In this document: piece after piece, positions 1 through 7,184 of the stretch | How positions within the stretch are numbered: the stretch's first letter is position 1 | Layout: each line of letters opens with the position of its first letter | NCBI GenBank assembly: GCA_947452555.1 | Contig: CANGDH010000001.1 | Location: 558,001-622,000, forward strand | Length of the DNA stretch: 64,000 nucleotides | Source of the DNA: Bacteroidota bacterium | GTDB lineage: Bacteria; Bacteroidota; Bacteroidia; Chitinophagales; Chitinophagaceae | Direction of reading: 5' to 3' | The notes under the pieces: generated by a model | Told to the model about the DNA's origin: nothing | Databases searched by the model: none | What the model saw: the letters and a program-made list of their open reading frames with translations, nothing else | Position numbers and translations under genes: made by a program

Positions 1-664
1 AATCAGAAAGTTGCCCTTGAATTTGTTCACTTTTTTTATTAATTATACTATTGACAATATAAATTGTAATTGCTAAAATTGGAAGTGGGGCTAATACATA
101 TAAACTCAAACGTACATCTTTACTAAACATACTATATAAGCAGAAGCCAATTAAAGAAACTAAATTGATGAGATACATTAAAGAAGGCCCTGTATACATT
201 CTAACTCTACTTACATCTTCTGTAATACGACTCATCAAGTCACCTGTACTATGCGTTTTATAAAATTCAGTGTCTAATTTTTGATAATGATTGTAAACTT
301 GATTTTTTTGATCATATTCAATATGTCTACTCATGACAATAATGGTCTGACGCATAAAAAACATAAAAACACTTCTAATAATTGCAAGCACCAAAATAGT
401 AACGCTACAAAAAGTTATTAACCAAGCAAAGCTAAATTTAAAGTGATCACTAAGTCCCATAATGGCAGTTACTATTAAATCATGCTTATAAGAAACCACA
501 GGTTTGCCGCCTGGTAATTTAGCCTGAACCAAGCCTACCACATAACCTGTAATTTGAGGGGCTAATACCGCTAAATAGTTAGTAGCAATGACTAGAATGA
601 TCCCCGTAAAAAACCGAAATCTATATTTCCAGAAAAACCTATTGAGTGCTGACAATTCTTTCAC
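1..664 (-). CDS. ABC exporter, transmembrane domain (partial, runs off the left edge)
   Basis: This is the N-terminal part (about 221 residues) of an ABC-type exporter of the MdlB/MsbA class; the ATPase half lies outside the window. Several hydrophobic helices are visible (for example around ITFCSVTILVLAIIRS and LVSLIGFCLYSMF), as is the cytoplasmic-loop signature FYKTHSTGDLMSRITEDV typical of the ABC_membrane family. I chose the GTG at 664 (protein begins MKELSALNRFFWKY) over an in-frame ATG at 688, because a TATCTTTG promoter box sits between the two and family members commonly begin near this point. The substrate cannot be told from this part. Confidence 0.85.
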   Translation of the reverse strand, partial: MKELSALNRFFWKYRFRFFTGIILVIATNYLAVLAPQITGYVVGLVQAKLPGGKPVVSYKHDLIVTAIMGLSDHFKFSFAWLITFCSVTILVLAIIRSVFMFFMRQTIIVMSRHIEYDQKNQVYNHYQKLDTEFYKTHSTGDLMSRITEDVSRVRMYTGPSLMYLINLVSLIGFCLYSMFSKDVRLSLYVLAPLPILAITIYIVNSIINKKSEQIQGQLSD

Positions 665-677
665 TGAATCCTTTTTG

Positions 678-685
678 CAAAGATA
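678..685 (-). promoter_or_regulatory. -7 box for the ABC exporter
   Basis: TATCTTTG on the minus strand matches the Bacteroidota -7 consensus TAnnTTTG and lies 13 bases upstream of the chosen GTG. It argues against the upstream ATG start. No clear -33 TTTG partner is seen. Confidence 0.45.
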
Positions 686-739
686 CATGGTAGTCAATTA
701 ATTAGCTCTTTTGTTTACTTAGATAAAAACTAAGTTTTT

Positions 740-771
740 TTTGTAAAATTGACTTTCAGTTCCTACATTTG
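740..771 (+). promoter_or_regulatory. Promoter of tRNA-Ser
   Basis: TTTG (740-743), a 20-base spacer and TACATTTG (764-771) form a complete Bacteroidota housekeeping promoter. The -7 box ends only four bases before the mature tRNA, so the transcript probably starts at or next to the mature 5' end. Confidence 0.7.
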
Positions 772-775
772 CCGC

Positions 776-860
776 GGAGAGATGGCAGAGTGGTCGATTG
801 CGATAGTCTTGAAAACTATTGACTGTTACAGGTCCGGGGGTTCGAATCCCTCTCTCTCCG
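776..860 (+). tRNA. tRNA-Ser (anticodon TGA)
   Basis: The gene folds as a class II tRNA. The acceptor arm is GGAGAGA paired with TCTCTCC, the anticodon arm is ATAGT-CTTGAAA-ACTAT with anticodon TGA, there is a long variable arm, and the T arm carries TTCGAAT. The discriminator is G, as usual for serine. CCA is not encoded. Confidence 0.97.
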
Positions 861-871
861 CAGAATGAAGT

Positions 872-897
872 AAAAAGGGCCTAATTGGCCCTTTTTT
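872..897 (+). terminator. Terminator of tRNA-Ser
   Basis: AAAAAGGGCC-TAATT-GGCCCTTTTTT is a perfect GC-rich stem with a T-run, placed directly after the tRNA. Confidence 0.9.
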
Positions 898-1156
898 AAT
901 GCCCAAAAGCCAAATTATCACGAAGTGAAGGCAGATTTATAAAGAATATGAGACTTAAATCTTGATTTAATGTCGAAAATGAATTTATAAAGCTGGCAAA
1001 TCCGAAGGATTTAAATTTGGGTTTTGGGTATTAAATAGAAAGTCGAAGTCTTGATATTGGACAAAATCCCAATTTCACTTCATTCTCGCCTCATTTGGAT
1101 GCCGGAGCAGCGCGACGGCAATCCAATATAAAAATCAATTATAATTCAAAATTCCC
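898..1156. repeat. Gene-free, hairpin-rich spacer after tRNA-Ser
   Basis: No convincing ORF. The DNA is rich in imperfect inverted repeats: GCCCAAAAGCCAAATT near 901 pairs with AATTTGGGTTTTGGG near 1013; small hairpins TCAC-GAA-GTGA and AAATCC-GAA-GGATTT lie inside; and a GC-rich hairpin TTGGATGCCG / CGGCAATCCAA sits at 1095-1126. The last one resembles the repeats downstream of tRNA-Arg near 53.5 kb. Confidence 0.6.
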
Positions 1157-1414
1157 TTAAGGCTGATCAAAAAATCCAGTACCTGGGTGAGCTGGTTTAT
1201 AAATGGCCCCCGTAGCAAAATCAACAATAACACCCAAACCTCCGAAAAAAAAGATATCACAAACTAGAGGAACAACTTTAACTGCTCTTGATGGATGTCC
1301 TGGAGCGGGTCTAGTTCTTTGGTAATTACTTACTTCACCACCAACAATAGTAGCGCAAGCACTTGATTGTAAAATTACCAAGACAAAGCAAGTATAAATA
1401 AATATTTTTTTCAT
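1157..1414 (-). CDS. Small putative lipoprotein, function unknown
   Basis: An 85-residue protein with a lipoprotein signal peptide: MKK, a hydrophobic core, and the lipobox SSAC with the lipidated Cys near residue 20. The mature part begins ATIVGG and carries a hydrophobic stretch ending VDFATGAIYKP, a pattern I associate with small conserved Bacteroidota lipoproteins of unknown role. An upstream TTG would add 15 residues in front of the signal peptide, so I use the ATG. It is the last gene of the leftward run that begins at mutS2. Confidence 0.65.
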   Translation of the reverse strand: MKKIFIYTCFVLVILQSSACATIVGGEVSNYQRTRPAPGHPSRAVKVVPLVCDIFFFGGLGVIVDFATGAIYKPAHPGTGFFDQP

Positions 1415-1474
1415 AGTAACTAATTTAATTGTACTAAAGCTATTCGTTATTTTTAGCAATATTTATGATATTAC

Positions 1475-1831
1475 TCAGCCCTGCTTTAAATGATACCCTT
1501 TATCATCAAATGGTTGAATTTCTTCTAAAAAAAGAATTTCTAATTTTTTAATCTCCTTACGATAATCTATTGTACCATTTTCTTCTTCATGAATCTCCCC
1601 AAGAATTTCAAATACAAAATTTTCAGTCCCATAAGTTGTCCAATCATTTTGCAACAGTTTATTGGTATGCAAGTTATTTCTTAATTGAAAATTATGTCGA
1701 TTCCAGATTGTATCAAGATTCATGCTTGATTCAATAAAAACTTTTGCATTAACAGTATTTCTTATTTGAAAAACACCCATTCTGAATTTCTTCTGTTTAT
1801 AAATCTTTTTAAACTCTTTATTCGATATCAT
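1475..1831 (-). CDS. GIY-YIG-like protein, probably without nuclease activity
   Basis: A 118-residue protein whose centre follows the GIY-YIG endonuclease fold: MGVFQIRN takes the place of the GIY strand, KVFIESSMNL that of the YIG strand and following loop, then WNRHNFQLRNN and WTTYGTENFVFEIL match the helix and conserved Glu-containing segment. Key positions differ: the first Tyr is Phe, YIG is replaced by VFIE, and the Arg normally after the loop appears to be Ile. It ends with a charged helix. The 13-base gap to pirin suggests cotranscription. The fold call is fairly safe; loss of catalysis is inferred. Confidence 0.65.
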   Translation of the reverse strand: MISNKEFKKIYKQKKFRMGVFQIRNTVNAKVFIESSMNLDTIWNRHNFQLRNNLHTNKLLQNDWTTYGTENFVFEILGEIHEEENGTIDYRKEIKKLEILFLEEIQPFDDKGYHLKQG

Positions 1832-1844
1832 AAGTTAATAAATT

Positions 1845-2726
1845 TTAGTCTTCTAAGATCCCAAATTTCCCGTCTTCATAGTCTTGAAAAGCTTCCATTA
1901 TTTCCTGACTAGTATTCATCACAAATGGGCCATGAGCAGCAATAGGTTCTTTAATGGGTTCGCCACTAATAATTAGTACCACGCTATTTTCTGTAGCTTT
2001 TATAGTAAAGGATTCTCCAATATTTGAGAATAGAACGAAATGATCTAATGGCGCTTCTTCTGTACCATTCACTAATACATTCCCTTCAATAACAATAAAT
2101 GCGGTATTGTAATGTGCAGGAAAATCAAAACTTGCTTCCCCTGCTGCATTTAATTTAGCATTCAATAGATGAACAGGCGTAAATGTAGATGCTGCACCAT
2201 TTTTACCATCATAGTTCCCAGCAATTACTTCAACGACTCCTCCATTATTTGGAATTTGAATTTTGGGTATTTGTGTATTTGAAATAGCTTGATATTTTGG
2301 GGTACTCATTTTATCTTTTGCAGGAAGATTAACCCATAATTGTACCATTTGAAAATCACCACCTGTTTTACTAAATGCTTCCGAATGAAATTCTTTGTGT
2401 AAAACACCACTAGCTGCTGTCATCCATTGAACATCACCTTCTTCAATTACACCACCTCCACCACTACTATCATGGTGGGCTACACTCCCTTTATAAGCTA
2501 CTGTAACTGTCTCAAAACCTCTATGAGGATGAACGCCCACACCTTTAGGTTTATAAGGACTAGGTGGAAAGTAAAATTTTGAGCCGTAATCCAACATGAT
2601 GAATGGATCCATTCTTTGCATACTTAAACCATATCCTCCTGGAATAAAATTATGTACTCTAAATCCATCACCAACAAAATGTGGTTCCCTGGGTGCCATC
2701 ACCATTTCAACTTGCTTAACTGACAT
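1845..2726 (-). CDS. Pirin family protein (bicupin)
   Basis: A 293-residue, full-length pirin. The N-terminal cupin has the metal-binding signature HPHRGFETVT followed by HHDSSGGGG and a third histidine in SGVLHKEF. The C-terminal cupin spans roughly residues 160-280. Pirins are iron-containing cytoplasmic proteins; bacterial YhhW-type members have quercetinase activity in vitro, but the natural substrate is generally unclear. It lies 10 bases downstream of the yhcH-like gene and 13 bases upstream of the GIY-YIG-like gene. Confidence 0.93.
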   Translation of the reverse strand: MSVKQVEMVMAPREPHFVGDGFRVHNFIPGGYGLSMQRMDPFIMLDYGSKFYFPPSPYKPKGVGVHPHRGFETVTVAYKGSVAHHDSSGGGGVIEEGDVQWMTAASGVLHKEFHSEAFSKTGGDFQMVQLWVNLPAKDKMSTPKYQAISNTQIPKIQIPNNGGVVEVIAGNYDGKNGAASTFTPVHLLNAKLNAAGEASFDFPAHYNTAFIVIEGNVLVNGTEEAPLDHFVLFSNIGESFTIKATENSVVLIISGEPIKEPIAAHGPFVMNTSQEIMEAFQDYEDGKFGILED

Positions 2727-2736
2727 GTGCTTTAAT

Positions 2737-3192
2737 TTAAACTGCTTTAATTTTCATGACCACTTTTCTAATTTTTCCTTCCCCTATCATGGGTGCATGC
2801 ACGTCTTCTGGAAAATAAATTCCAAACTGCCCTGGATGAAGTTTAAAAAAGAAATCTGGTGCATCTTCGAAAAATAATACATCTTTTTTAGCATCATAAG
2901 TACCTCTTGGCTCAATGCAAGTAGGTCTTGATTTATATCCTATTGTTTCAATGCCACCAAAGACATACTGAATATCAATGTAAGTATTATGGCATTCAAA
3001 TTCCGAAGTAGCATCTAACAGAGCAACTGCATCATCATTCACCACCATTGCATAAATATTAGTGACATCAATCTCATATTTCCCAGGTTTCAAATTAGCA
3101 AAATCGGTAGTTGTTAAGTACTCAAATGCTTTTTCAAATCTAGGATGAACTGATGCATATTTGGAAGCCTGAGTTAAATCGTCTAGTATCAT
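2737..3192 (-). CDS. YhcH/YjgK/YiaL family protein
   Basis: A 151-residue cupin-like protein of the YhcH/YjgK/YiaL (DUF386) family. Typical features are HNTYIDIQYVFGG in the middle and GIYFPEDVHAPMIG near the C terminus, whose acidic and histidine residues would bind metal. E. coli relatives sit with sialic acid or ascorbate-type sugar genes, but no such genes are present here; it lies between mutS2 (18-base gap) and pirin (10-base gap). The sugar it acts on cannot be told from the sequence. Confidence 0.9.
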   Translation of the reverse strand: MILDDLTQASKYASVHPRFEKAFEYLTTTDFANLKPGKYEIDVTNIYAMVVNDDAVALLDATSEFECHNTYIDIQYVFGGIETIGYKSRPTCIEPRGTYDAKKDVLFFEDAPDFFFKLHPGQFGIYFPEDVHAPMIGEGKIRKVVMKIKAV

Positions 3193-3210
3193 TGTAAAAT
3201 TTTAATAGTG

Positions 3211-5412
3211 TTATTTTTTTCTTGGACTTTTCCCCTTTTCAATAGGTGTTTTAAATTTAATACCAATCTCCGAAATATTAACCTTTCTTAATTTATCTGC
3301 TTCTTTTGAAGCTTCTAAATCAATTTTTTGAACTACCAATAAGTCTTCAATATCAATATTCATTGGCAATTGCCCCACTTTCACAATTGCTCTTTTACCT
3401 TTAAATCCAATCACTTCACCCACTTGATAATTCTTCTTAAGTTTCACCATAGATCCAATTAATATGGGCTCACTTGATTCCTTATATTGCTTATCTACTT
3501 TTTTCGCTAATTTATTAATTACTATTTTATCATTCTTATTGAATAATAAATTGTACAAATTCTTCATGACTTCTTCCTTCTTTTCTGACTTCTTCCAATC
3601 TAAGGCAATTTGCTTTAAATTTCGTTCCATTTCTTTTAAGTAGGTAAACTTTTCTTCTGCAACTCTGTTTTGCTCTTTTAATAAATTGACTTGTTGTAAA
3701 TGCTTTTCTTTTTCTAATACTTTTTTTAGTTCCACTTGCAAAGCGTCATTCTCCTTTTGCTTCTTATGTAAATCACGTCGTTCTTGTTGAACTAATTGTA
3801 AATCTTGTTCTGTCCTATTTAATAATTTATCTAATTCGAAATGATGTGTGTCTACTAATTTTCGTGCACGATTAATAAGATGCTTTGGAAGTCCAATTCT
3901 CTCCGCAATGGCGAATGTATAGGAACTTCCCGGCTTACCAATTACTAACTGATACAGTGGCTCTAATTTTACTTCATCAAACTGCATTGCTCCATTAACA
4001 ATACCCTTATTGTGGTTTGCCATAACTTTCAAATTCAAATAATGGGTAGTAACAATACCTTGTGCATGTTTATGCGATAATTCTTCCAATATGACTTCTG
4101 CAAAAGCACCTCCCAAATGAGGATCAGAACCACTACCTAATTCGTCAATGAAAAATAATGTTTTGCCATTTGCATTTTCAATAAAATGCTTCATATGCAT
4201 TAAATGACTTGAATAAGTACTTAATTCAAAAGCTAAATTTTGGGTATCTCCCAACTGAATAAATAGTTGCTTATAAATACCCATTTCAGACAATTCACTC
4301 ACTGGAACCAATAAGCCACTTTGTAACATCACTTGATTCAAACCTAAAGTTTTCATGGACACTGTTTTACCACCAGCATTAGGTCCACTAATAATTAAGA
4401 TTCTAGTGTCGTCGTCTAATTGCAAATTAACTGGGAAAGTTTTTTTACCCGACACTTTATTATACATAAACAATAAAGGATGATATGCATTTATTAAATT
4501 AGTACAAGCTACATTTTGTAATTGTGGCATGTTGCCATTCATATCAATAGCCAATAATGCCTTTGCTCGAATAAAATCAAAATGACCTACAATATGAGCA
4601 TAAGTTAAAAGCAATGGTGAATAAGGTGCTAACTGTGCAGTTAATTGTCTTAAAATTTTTTGAACTTCCCTTAATTCATCTTGTTCTAATTCATAAATCT
4701 CATTATTTAATTCAATGGTTTCTTCTGGTTCAATAAATGCAGTCTTACGACTGTCACTCTCTCCATGAAAAAATCCCTTAACCTGTCTTTTATACTCAGA
4801 AAAAACGGCAACCACACGTCTACCATTACTGAAACTCTCGTCTATATCTGCTGTATATCCAGCTTTTGCTAAGCGACTAATCACTTTGTCAAAAATTCTT
4901 CTTAAATCTTGTCTTCTTTTAAATAACTGATGTCTTATTTTAGAAAGGTCATCTGAAGCATTGTCTTTTACAGTTCCCCTTTCATCAATTACGATGTCTA
5001 TAGAATCAATAATTTGTTTTTCGTAATAGGAAGCCGAAACAACTTCATGTAAATTAGAAAATGCAGCTTGTCGTTCTGCATCAAACCATCTAAAAACCTG
5101 ATGCATATGGTCTGTTAATCTTCTTACAACAAGCCACTGCTCCCCTGTCAATTGCGCCCCAGGAATACCTAGTAATTTTAAATCCCTTCTTATATCTAAT
5201 ACAAAATCGGAAGGGAAATATTGATTGGCAGATTTAATAAACTTATACTCCTGTGTTTGACTCAAAGCCGTTTGAATATATTTCAAATGAGTATGGATAC
5301 GCATTTCCTGAACTAATTCTTTACCAATTGGCGTTTGGCAATAATTTAATAAAATGGCAGCTACTTTGTCAAATTCAAGTTGAGTAAGTGCATTTTCAGG
5401 ATAAACGTGCAT
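3211..5412 (-). CDS. mutS2: MutS2-family ATPase lacking the C-terminal Smr domain
   Basis: A 733-residue MutS2-type protein. It has the N-terminal core and lever helices, then the MutS ATPase with Walker A GPNAGGKT (about residue 342) and Walker B LFFIDELGSGSD (about residue 420), then a long charged coiled coil (about 520-640), and a KOW-like segment (GSMVKLKKNYQVGEVIGF). MutS2 proteins are about 780-800 residues and usually end in an Smr nuclease domain; here the protein stops about 45 residues after the KOW-like part and no LDLRG motif is visible. Known MutS2 roles are limiting recombination and rescuing collided ribosomes; which applies without Smr is open. It is the first gene of a leftward run. 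Confidence 0.92.
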   Translation of the reverse strand: MHVYPENALTQLEFDKVAAILLNYCQTPIGKELVQEMRIHTHLKYIQTALSQTQEYKFIKSANQYFPSDFVLDIRRDLKLLGIPGAQLTGEQWLVVRRLTDHMHQVFRWFDAERQAAFSNLHEVVSASYYEKQIIDSIDIVIDERGTVKDNASDDLSKIRHQLFKRRQDLRRIFDKVISRLAKAGYTADIDESFSNGRRVVAVFSEYKRQVKGFFHGESDSRKTAFIEPEETIELNNEIYELEQDELREVQKILRQLTAQLAPYSPLLLTYAHIVGHFDFIRAKALLAIDMNGNMPQLQNVACTNLINAYHPLLFMYNKVSGKKTFPVNLQLDDDTRILIISGPNAGGKTVSMKTLGLNQVMLQSGLLVPVSELSEMGIYKQLFIQLGDTQNLAFELSTYSSHLMHMKHFIENANGKTLFFIDELGSGSDPHLGGAFAEVILEELSHKHAQGIVTTHYLNLKVMANHNKGIVNGAMQFDEVKLEPLYQLVIGKPGSSYTFAIAERIGLPKHLINRARKLVDTHHFELDKLLNRTEQDLQLVQQERRDLHKKQKENDALQVELKKVLEKEKHLQQVNLLKEQNRVAEEKFTYLKEMERNLKQIALDWKKSEKKEEVMKNLYNLLFNKNDKIVINKLAKKVDKQYKESSEPILIGSMVKLKKNYQVGEVIGFKGKRAIVKVGQLPMNIDIEDLLVVQKIDLEASKEADKLRKVNISEIGIKFKTPIEKGKSPRKK

Positions 5413-5429
5413 GGGCTTGTAATAAGTTA

Positions 5430-5437
5430 CAAATTTA
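5430..5437 (-). promoter_or_regulatory. -7 box for the mutS2 run
   Basis: TAAATTTG on the minus strand, 17 bases before the mutS2 ATG, matches TAnnTTTG. The -33 element is not obvious. Confidence 0.4.
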
Positions 5438-5510
5438 GTTAAATAAACATTAACATCATTTGAACAATTATAGACAGATTATTGTTTTAATTTAGAATCA
5501 AAATAGCATC

Positions 5511-6152
5511 ATGAAATCTTTTAGAAATAGTTTATTCGTTTTATGCAGCTTAGTCTGTTTAACGGCATGTGCACAAAAACCAAAAACATTTAAAAAAACT
5601 CCAATTAATATGGCAAATACTGAAACAATTACCCTTGGATCTGGCTGCTTTTGGTGTACAGAAGCCTTTTTTCAAAGACTTAACGGCGTAGTATCCGTAA
5701 CAAGTGGCTATAGCGGTGGGCATGTTGACAACCCAACATATGAGCAGGTTTGTGATAAAACTACGGGACACGCTGAAGTTTGTCAGATTGTTTTTGATAC
5801 TACCAAAATTAGCTTGGACGATATTTTAGCTGTTTTCTGGAAAACACATAATCCTACTACTCCTAATCAACAAGGAAACGATGTTGGTCCTCAATATAGA
5901 AGTGTTGTGTTTTATCATACCCAGCATCAAAAAGAATTAGCCGAAAAATATATCAAGGAATTAGATGCAAGCAAAGCTTGGGAAAACCCAATTATTACAG
6001 AAGTAGTGCCATTCACGAAATTTTATTCTGCAGAAAGCTATCATCAAAATTATTATAATGACAATACCAATCAAGGTTATTGTCGTTATGTCATCGGGCC
6101 AAAATTAGAAAAATTCGAAAAAGTATTTAAAGAAAAATTGAAGAAAGATTAA
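5511..6152 (+). CDS. msrA: Peptide methionine-S-sulfoxide reductase, lipoprotein form
   Basis: A 213-residue MsrA. The signature GSGCFWCTEAFF supplies the catalytic Cys46, and the fold continues with GGHVDNPTYEQVC and QYRSVVFYH. A lipoprotein signal peptide (lipobox LTAC, Cys20) and a short linker precede the domain, so the enzyme is exported and membrane anchored. It should repair oxidised methionines in envelope proteins, using thioredoxin-type reduction. It stands alone, divergent from mutS2 and convergent with the NlpC/P60 gene. Confidence 0.95.
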   Translation: MKSFRNSLFVLCSLVCLTACAQKPKTFKKTPINMANTETITLGSGCFWCTEAFFQRLNGVVSVTSGYSGGHVDNPTYEQVCDKTTGHAEVCQIVFDTTKISLDDILAVFWKTHNPTTPNQQGNDVGPQYRSVVFYHTQHQKELAEKYIKELDASKAWENPIITEVVPFTKFYSAESYHQNYYNDNTNQGYCRYVIGPKLEKFEKVFKEKLKKD

Positions 6153-6182
6153 TAAAAAAACAGGGACTTCATAATATTGATA

Positions 6183-7055
6183 CTATTGTCCAGATTGATT
6201 AGCAGCAACTCTGCCTAAACTATACAATCTTCTTTGCCAGTATGAATCAGCTAAATCACTAATAGTAACTCCTTGGCTAGTAGATGCGTGTGCAAATTTA
6301 TTGTTAGTTAAGTAAATACCAACATGTGTAATATTTCTGCGGCCCTCCGTTTTGAAAAATATCAAATCACCTTCTTTAAGTTCAGACCAATCAATTTTAA
6401 CACATTGTTCGTATTGTTCAGCAGCAGTTCTTTTAAGATTGATATTGTAAATTTGCTTCATCACGTCTAATGTGAAAAAAGAACAATCAATACAACCTTT
6501 TGAACTTCCTCCCATACAATAAGGAGTACCCCACCATTCGTCTATTTTCTTTAATAATGGGATATTGTTGATTTCTTCTACCGCAATATCCATTTTAATA
6601 GAATATTTTAATTGAAGCCAATTCGCCTTTTCTACTTCAGACAAATTATCGGGCATTTTTTCAAAGTTATCTGATGATACATTAACAGAAGGTTCCGCTT
6701 CAATTGAGTCTGAAGTATTTTTAATATAAATCTTCCCTGGTTTAACTGAAATATTCTCTAAGAATTGAATTTCATTTGGATCAGACAGCACAATTGGCTC
6801 AACCGGAATAACTAATTTGACTTTCTTAACCTTTGGCTTTTGAGGATTGAAACTAGGAATATTAAAGCTTAAAAATCCTTTTTTAGAAGTATCTGTATTT
6901 TTTTTAGGTGTTGCTGGTTTTAAAACAACCATTTTATGGATACCATTACCTACATTTTTAGTGCTAGTAGCAATAGACTTAAAAACATTACAACTTGACA
7001 TTGAAGTCAACAAAGTCATAACAACGAAAAATTTAATATATACTTTAAACTGCAT
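6183..7055 (-). CDS. NlpC/P60 cell-wall hydrolase, lipoprotein
   Basis: A 290-residue protein with a lipoprotein signal (lipobox MSSC), a low-complexity Lys/Pro/Ser linker of about 120 residues and a C-terminal NlpC/P60 domain. The catalytic Cys lies in CIDCSFFTLD, the His in NITHVGIYL, and a second conserved His in FAHASTSQG. This family cleaves D-Glu to diamino-acid bonds in peptidoglycan stem peptides, fitting a periplasmic, membrane-anchored remodelling enzyme. I use the ATG (MQFKVYIKF); an upstream TTG adds only three residues. Confidence 0.92.
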   Translation of the reverse strand: MQFKVYIKFFVVMTLLTSMSSCNVFKSIATSTKNVGNGIHKMVVLKPATPKKNTDTSKKGFLSFNIPSFNPQKPKVKKVKLVIPVEPIVLSDPNEIQFLENISVKPGKIYIKNTSDSIEAEPSVNVSSDNFEKMPDNLSEVEKANWLQLKYSIKMDIAVEEINNIPLLKKIDEWWGTPYCMGGSSKGCIDCSFFTLDVMKQIYNINLKRTAAEQYEQCVKIDWSELKEGDLIFFKTEGRRNITHVGIYLTNNKFAHASTSQGVTISDLADSYWQRRLYSLGRVAANQSGQ

Positions 7056-7184
7056 GGGTGGCAAGATAAGTTACAAAGTTCGAAAAATAGAAAATTTAAC
7101 CTGATTTAACCATTTTTTGTGGAAAATTAAGCCTAAAAAAACGACTGATTTTGACGATATTTGCAACATATCCCAATACCCGAA

